From contig NZ_CP045324.1 of the NCBI RefSeq assembly GCF_009363275.1, positions 1,674,001 to 1,738,000 on the forward strand: 64,000 bases of DNA, given 5' to 3'. Shown here piece by piece: positions 59,780-64,000 of this stretch. The notes beneath the pieces were generated by a model. That model saw only the letters and a program-made list of their open reading frames with translations. It searched no databases and was not told where the DNA came from. The position numbers and the translations under genes are program-made. This DNA is from Marinobacter sp. THAF197a. GTDB taxonomy: Bacteria > Pseudomonadota > Gammaproteobacteria > Pseudomonadales > Oleiphilaceae. Within the stretch, counting starts at the first letter, position 1. Each line of letters opens with the position of its first letter.

Positions 59780-60688
59780 ATGTCCCAAGCAATGACCGCC
59801 AATCCCGAACTGACCGCTGTTTCTGAGCAGGATCGTCGCCAGAAACTGGAACTGAACAAACTGCAGAAACGCCTGCGCCGGGAAGTCGGGCAGGCCATTG
59901 CCGATTTTTCGATGATCGAAGCCGGCGACAAGGTCATGTGCTGCCTGTCCGGTGGCAAGGATTCCTACGCGATGCTGGATATCCTGCTGAACCTGCAGAA
60001 AAGCGCGCCGGTCGACTTCGAACTGATTGCTGTGAACCTTGATCAGAAACAACCGGGTTTTCCTGAGCATGTGCTCCCAGAATACCTGAAGTCCCTGAGT
60101 ATCGAGTATCACATCATCGAAAAAGATACCTACAGTATTGTTAAGGAAAAAGTTCCTGAAGGGAAGACCACTTGCGGACTGTGTTCACGCTTGCGCCGGG
60201 GAATTCTCTATAATTTTGCGGAAGAGCACGGTGTCACCAAGATTGCTTTGGGCCACCACCGGGACGATATGCTGGAAACGCTGTTCCTGAACATGTTTTA
60301 CGGGGGCAAACTCAAGTCCATGCCGCCGGTATTGCACAGTGATGACGGCCGCAATACCGTGATTCGTCCGCTGGCCTATGCCCGCGAGAAAGACATTGCC
60401 CGATACGCCTCACTGCGAGAATACCCCATTATTCCTTGTAACCTGTGCGGCTCCCAGGAGAACCTTCAGCGCCAGGTGATCAAGGACATGTTCCAGACCT
60501 GGGACAAGCAGCATCCGGGCCGCCTGGAAACCATGTTCCGGGCTTTGTGCAATGTGGAGCCTTCACACCTGGCTGATCCGAATCTATACGATTTCAAGGA
60601 AGGCAAGCGGTTGGGGGGCAAGCGCCAGGCGGTGCAGACAGCCAGCCCTGAGCCGGACTACGGCCGATTGGATGTGCTGAATCTCTGA
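59780..60688 (+). CDS. ttcA: tRNA 2-thiocytidine synthetase
   Basis: Thiolates cytidine 32 of certain tRNAs using ATP and a 4Fe-4S cluster. At 302 residues it has the PP-loop SGGKDSYAMLD near residue 57. The cluster-binding CGLCSRLRRG near 133 and CNLCGSQENLQRQ near 222 are the TtcA-specific Cys pairs. ALGHHRDDMLETLFLNMF near 155 confirms the family. It starts 73 bp from the divergent TetR gene and ends 8 bp before the convergent TauE/SafE-type gene. Confidence 0.96.
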   Translation: MSQAMTANPELTAVSEQDRRQKLELNKLQKRLRREVGQAIADFSMIEAGDKVMCCLSGGKDSYAMLDILLNLQKSAPVDFELIAVNLDQKQPGFPEHVLPEYLKSLSIEYHIIEKDTYSIVKEKVPEGKTTCGLCSRLRRGILYNFAEEHGVTKIALGHHRDDMLETLFLNMFYGGKLKSMPPVLHSDDGRNTVIRPLAYAREKDIARYASLREYPIIPCNLCGSQENLQRQVIKDMFQTWDKQHPGRLETMFRALCNVEPSHLADPNLYDFKEGKRLGGKRQAVQTASPEPDYGRLDVLNL

Positions 60689-60696
60689 GGGTCGGC

Positions 60697-61383
60697 TCAG
60701 TGCATCAAGGCCTGGAAAGGAAGCGTCCATAATCCGAACAGGATTAGCAGCGCTCCACTGATTCTCCGGAAACCCCGGTTGCCCTGAAGGTTGCGAATCC
60801 AGTTGGCGGCGTAACCGGTGGCCAGCATCGATGGCAGGGTGCCAAGACCAAAGAACAGCATGGTGAGGGCGGCAGCGCCAATCGTGGGTTGCAGGGCTGC
60901 CCAGCCCAGAGTGCTATAAACCAGACCGCAGGGTAGCCAGCCCCAAAGTGCACCCAGGGCCAGGGCCTGGCCGGGATTGTTGACGGGAATAAAGCGGCGG
61001 GTCAGGGGTGCCAGGCGTTTCCATACCGGGGCCCCTACTTTCTCAACAAAGCGGATTCCCTGCCACCATTGGCCCATCGATAGCCCCATAAAGATCAGTA
61101 GCAGCCCGGCCAGGGTCATCAACAACAGGGCCGCCCAGCGCCACTGGCCCGCTGCGCTGGTACTGAAAATGGCAATCAAAGCGGCAATCAGCGCGTAGCT
61201 TCCAACCCGGCCCAGATTGAAGGCCAGCAACATCACGGTCTGGCGCAGCCGGAACCCTTTGCCCACCGGCAGGGTCATCGACAGCGAGGCACTGATCCCA
61301 CCGCACATCCCCAGACAATGGGTGCTCCCCAGCAGCCCGATCAGAAACGCACTGGAGTAACTGAGGTAGAGTTCAGGTTGCAT
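60697..61383 (-). CDS. TauE/SafE-type membrane protein linked to cbb3 assembly genes
   Basis: A 228-residue inner-membrane protein with about six spans. The N-terminus (FLIGLLGSTHCLGMCGGISA) carries the HCxxMC motif typical of the sulfite exporter TauE/SafE-like proteins found in cbb3 oxidase clusters; the His and Cys residues could bind copper or another metal. Its ATG follows the ccoS stop directly (TGAATG), so it belongs to the ccoI-ccoS unit. A role in metal or haem delivery to the oxidase is more likely than sulfite export. This rests on context only. Confidence 0.85.
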   Translation of the reverse strand: MQPELYLSYSSAFLIGLLGSTHCLGMCGGISASLSMTLPVGKGFRLRQTVMLLAFNLGRVGSYALIAALIAIFSTSAAGQWRWAALLLMTLAGLLLIFMGLSMGQWWQGIRFVEKVGAPVWKRLAPLTRRFIPVNNPGQALALGALWGWLPCGLVYSTLGWAALQPTIGAAALTMLFFGLGTLPSMLATGYAANWIRNLQGNRGFRRISGALLILFGLWTLPFQALMH

Positions 61384-61623
61384 TCAGGCTTTGTCTTCCG
61401 GATCGCTCTGTTTCGAAGAAGGCTCGGGGTCGGTATCGTCTGAACGGGCTTTATCCTGACGAGCTTCGTCGGGAATCATGTCTTTGTCGTCGTCATAGAG
61501 AATCCGGTGCGCAGGGCCTTCCAGATCATCGTATTGGCCGTTCTTCACCGCCCAGGAAAACAGCACGACCCCCAGTGCCACCAGAACCAGCATCAGGGGG
61601 ACCAGGAACATGACTATCTGCAC
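61384..61623 (-). CDS. ccoS: cbb3-type cytochrome oxidase assembly protein CcoS
   Basis: A 79-residue membrane protein: one N-terminal span (IVMFLVPLMLVLVALGVVLF) followed by the CcoS signature FSWAVKNGQYDDLEGPAHRI and an acidic tail. CcoS is needed to fit cofactors into cbb3 oxidase. It starts 36 bp after the ccoI stop and ends directly at the next start. The tail is longer than in some homologues, rich in Asp and Glu. Confidence 0.93.
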   Translation of the reverse strand: MQIVMFLVPLMLVLVALGVVLFSWAVKNGQYDDLEGPAHRILYDDDKDMIPDEARQDKARSDDTDPEPSSKQSDPEDKA

Positions 61624-61659
61624 GATGCGCTCCTAAACGATAAGTAGGTGATTACGGTA

Positions 61660-64000
61660 TCAAGCCGTAGCATGAGAGCCAACTGTATCAGGTTCCTGGC
61701 CGGACCTCTTTGAGGATGTGCCAAGCCGCAAGGCATTGAGCACGACCAAAAGAGAGCTGGCCGACATACCGATGGCCGCCATCCATGGGGTGACCAGGCC
61801 CGCTGCTGCGAGGGGCAGGGCGGCGACGTTGTAGGCAAGCGCCCAGAGCATATTCTGCCGAATGATCCTGCGGGTCTGCTGGCTTGCCTTGATAGCCTGG
61901 AGCAGTTGCATCAGCTGACCATTCATCAGCACCGCATCGGCTTTTAGCTGGGTCAGGTCGGCGGCGGTGCCCATGGCGACCGAGATACCCGCACCGGCCA
62001 TAGAGGGGAGGTCGTTCAGGCCATCGCCCACCATCATTACTTTGTGACCTTCATCGCGAAGCTGATCGAGCACCGCCAGCTTCTGTTCCGGTGAGGCTTC
62101 GCCAATCGCCGTTTTGATACCCAGTGCCTCAGCAACCTGCTGGACATGGGCCGATCGATCACCACTGAGGAGCAGGGTCCGTATTCCGGCTTGATTGAGT
62201 GCCTTGATGGCTTGCCCGGCATCTTCGCGGATTTGATCATCCAGTTGGAAGCTGGCAAGCCATTGATCGGCGGTAGCGAGCCAGATTTCCATGCCAGAAG
62301 CAATTTCTGCATGGGGGGGCGGAGCGGAAGTGTGTTGCTCAACGAACGCCTTGTGACCGATAAACACGGGCTTGCCATTAAAAGTACCAGACAAGCCTCC
62401 GCCCAGATGGTTGTTCACATTCTCCACGGCCACCGATGCACATTCGTGAAAAACTCTGGCGATCGGATGTTCGGAGTGTTTTTCCAGGCCGGCTGCCAGT
62501 TTCTGGCAGCTGGCTTGGTCCATGTCACCGAAGGTCTGGCTACCAGTCAGGGTCAGCTCGCCACGAGTCAAGGTGCCGGTTTTATCGAACACCACGGTGT
62601 CGATGCTGTACAGGGATTCAAGTGTGTGGCCTTTGGTGGGCAGGAAGCCGAGTTTTCGCAGCCGCATGGTGGCTGAGGTGAGTGCTGTTGGTGTTGCGAG
62701 AGAGAGGGCGCAGGGGCAGGTAACCACCAGCACGGACAAAGCGATGTCGAAGGCATTACCGGCGCCGGCCAGAACCCAGCCACCCCAGACAAGGGGCGTC
62801 AGTATCAGTACCTGGCGAATAAACTTCCCGGCAATGCGATCTGCCAGGCGCGCCACGGGGGGCTTCTCGGACTGCACCCGGTCCAGTATCCGGAGGATAC
62901 CGGAAAGCCGGGTTTCTGCACCGGCTTTGACTACCCGGATATCCAGTGGATTCTCGCCGTTAATGCTGCCCGCATGAACGATGTCGCCAGGGCCTCGGGA
63001 CTCGGGCAGGTATTCGCCGGTCAGGGCTGCTTCGTTTAGTGTGGATTCACCGGACACGATCTCTCCGTCCACCGGCAGTGTCTCGCCCGGGCGTACACGA
63101 ATAACATCACCAGCTTTGACTTCGTGGGCCGGCACCAGATCTGTCTCGCCATCCCGTACCATAGAGGCGACGGTTGGCTGAAATCCCGCCAGGGCACCGC
63201 CTGTCAGGCCTGCGCGGTAACGGGCCTGGACTTCCACATAGCGCCCCAGCAGAAGGAAAAAGGTAAACATGCATACGGATTCGAAATACACCTCTTCGCC
63301 ACCGAACACGGTGACCCAGGCACTGGCCACATAGGCGAGGCCGATAGCGATGGCCACCGGCACATCCATGGTCAGATGGCGGGTAGTCAGGTCACGCCAG
63401 GCGTTCTCGAAAAACGGTCGGGCACTGTACAGCAACACTGGCGTTGCCACGATCAGACTGAACCATCGAAAGAAGCTGACGTATTCCGGAGATAACTCAC
63501 TGATCAGCTCAAAATAGAGCGGAAACGCCAGCATCATGGTCTGGAACGAACCGGCGCCGGCAACCAGCAGCCGGATCAGCATGGTGCGGTGTTCGGCTTT
63601 CAGGGTCTGCTCGGCTTCGTCCGCCTGGTAGGGGCGAGCGGTATAGCCAAGCTGGTGGATGGCAATCAGCAGATCGCTGAGGCGGGTCTTATCCTGTGCC
63701 CACACCAGGCGCGCTCTCTGGGTACTGTGGTTAATCGAGAAAGCCTGAACGCCGGGGTGCTGCTTGAGGTGGTTCTCCAGCAACCAGATACAGGCCGCGC
63801 AGGTGATGCCGCTGATCAGCAGGTTCGCTTCCTGCCCGCCTTTTACCGGGACGACGAAGGATTTCTGGACCAGCGGGTGGTCCAGCTCCTTCAGGCGATC
63901 GGTTTCTGAACGGGTCAGCTCCCGCGGGGTAACGGCGGGTTCTGTTCGAAACTGATAGAAGCCTGTGAGCCCTTCGTTATGAATAGTTTCGCACACAGCC
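61660..64000 (-). CDS. ccoI: Copper-translocating P-type ATPase of cbb3 assembly (partial)
   Basis: An inner-membrane P1B ATPase that delivers copper for the cbb3 oxidase. The 5' end is beyond the window: reading from base 63999 the frame is open (AVCETIHNEGLTGFYQFRTE) and family members have an N-terminal Cys-rich metal domain before this. A CAAC metal motif (GITCAACIWLLENH) is near the visible residue 70. TGEYLPESRGPGD marks the actuator, CPCALSLATPTAL the ion site, DKTGTLTRGELT the phosphorylation Asp and MVGDGLNDLPSMAGA the hinge. The three genes ccoI, ccoS and the TauE/SafE-type gene are in the standard order. ccoNOPQ should lie outside, to the right. Confidence 0.94.
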   Translation of the reverse strand, partial: AVCETIHNEGLTGFYQFRTEPAVTPRELTRSETDRLKELDHPLVQKSFVVPVKGGQEANLLISGITCAACIWLLENHLKQHPGVQAFSINHSTQRARLVWAQDKTRLSDLLIAIHQLGYTARPYQADEAEQTLKAEHRTMLIRLLVAGAGSFQTMMLAFPLYFELISELSPEYVSFFRWFSLIVATPVLLYSARPFFENAWRDLTTRHLTMDVPVAIAIGLAYVASAWVTVFGGEEVYFESVCMFTFFLLLGRYVEVQARYRAGLTGGALAGFQPTVASMVRDGETDLVPAHEVKAGDVIRVRPGETLPVDGEIVSGESTLNEAALTGEYLPESRGPGDIVHAGSINGENPLDIRVVKAGAETRLSGILRILDRVQSEKPPVARLADRIAGKFIRQVLILTPLVWGGWVLAGAGNAFDIALSVLVVTCPCALSLATPTALTSATMRLRKLGFLPTKGHTLESLYSIDTVVFDKTGTLTRGELTLTGSQTFGDMDQASCQKLAAGLEKHSEHPIARVFHECASVAVENVNNHLGGGLSGTFNGKPVFIGHKAFVEQHTSAPPPHAEIASGMEIWLATADQWLASFQLDDQIREDAGQAIKALNQAGIRTLLLSGDRSAHVQQVAEALGIKTAIGEASPEQKLAVLDQLRDEGHKVMMVGDGLNDLPSMAGAGISVAMGTAADLTQLKADAVLMNGQLMQLLQAIKASQQTRRIIRQNMLWALAYNVAALPLAAAGLVTPWMAAIGMSASSLLVVLNALRLGTSSKRSGQEPDTVGSHATA

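Noticed and set aside
59707..59958. N-terminal extension of the TetR gene
   Set aside because: The added 84 residues overlap ttcA in antisense, have no domain, and the downstream ATG has a proper ribosome site.
63994..63996. GTG as the start of ccoI
   Set aside because: The frame stays open to the window edge, and family members have a Cys-rich N-terminal region before this point, so the true start is outside.
1..64000. tRNA, rRNA, CRISPR, IS element or prophage
   Set aside because: No cloverleaf, rRNA stretch, regularly spaced repeats, transposase or phage gene was seen on either strand; short RNAs could be missed by eye.

Overview
The window looks like a chromosomal segment of a Gammaproteobacterium, most probably Marinobacter or a close relative. 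This is inferred from family-level recognition, not from a database search. It is moderately GC-rich and tightly packed, with 4-bp gene overlaps and strong AGGAG-type ribosome sites. It combines Entner-Doudoroff sugar use, polyhydroxyalkanoate storage and cbb3 oxidase assembly genes. I see no rRNA, tRNA, CRISPR array, transposase or phage gene.

Left part (0-24.6 kb): sugar catabolism and sensing. gap-pyk face edd-glk across a shared control region, followed by a uracil-DNA glycosylase family gene. A complete maltose/maltodextrin cluster comes next: lipoprotein alpha-amylase, malE-malF-malG, malK, a GH13 alpha-glucosidase and a MalT-type activator, with candidate MalT boxes in both control regions. 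glpD lies upstream of malT. An orphan branched-chain/amide-type solute-binding protein is divergent from a chemoreceptor gene. That chemoreceptor gene has an excellent NtrC site plus a -24/-12 (sigma-54) promoter.

Centre (24.8-46.5 kb): the most unusual region. An ApbE flavin transferase converges on three minus-strand genes: a DUF1501-like exported protein, a LamG-like lipoprotein with two CxxCH motifs, and a one-CxxCH protein. Divergent from these is a near-gapless run of eleven plus-strand genes: an HzsA-like beta-propeller lipoprotein with two CxxCH motifs, an SH3/outer-membrane protein, a second beta-barrel, a TlpA thioredoxin, a DUF4266 lipoprotein with a Cys-Gly-Cys tail, a DUF3570 beta-barrel, a coiled-coil protein, three TPR proteins and a small exported protein. 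After 139 bp follow TolQ/ExbB, two TolR/ExbD and an AgmX/TonB-like protein. The layout suggests one trans-envelope machine, driven by proton-motive force and associated with haem and possibly flavin proteins. Its function is unknown to me.

Right part (46.5-64 kb): a CBS-PAS-GGDEF diguanylate cyclase behind phaC and phasin, a DksA/TraR-type zinc-finger protein, an SLC13 transporter, a C39 peptidase with a beta-barrel partner (FapD/FapF-like, without amyloid genes), a FadL-type porin, a MalM-like lipoprotein, a polysaccharide deacetylase, a DnaJ-related protein, a TetR regulator, ttcA, and the cbb3 assembly genes ccoI (cut by the window end), ccoS and a TauE/SafE-type membrane protein.
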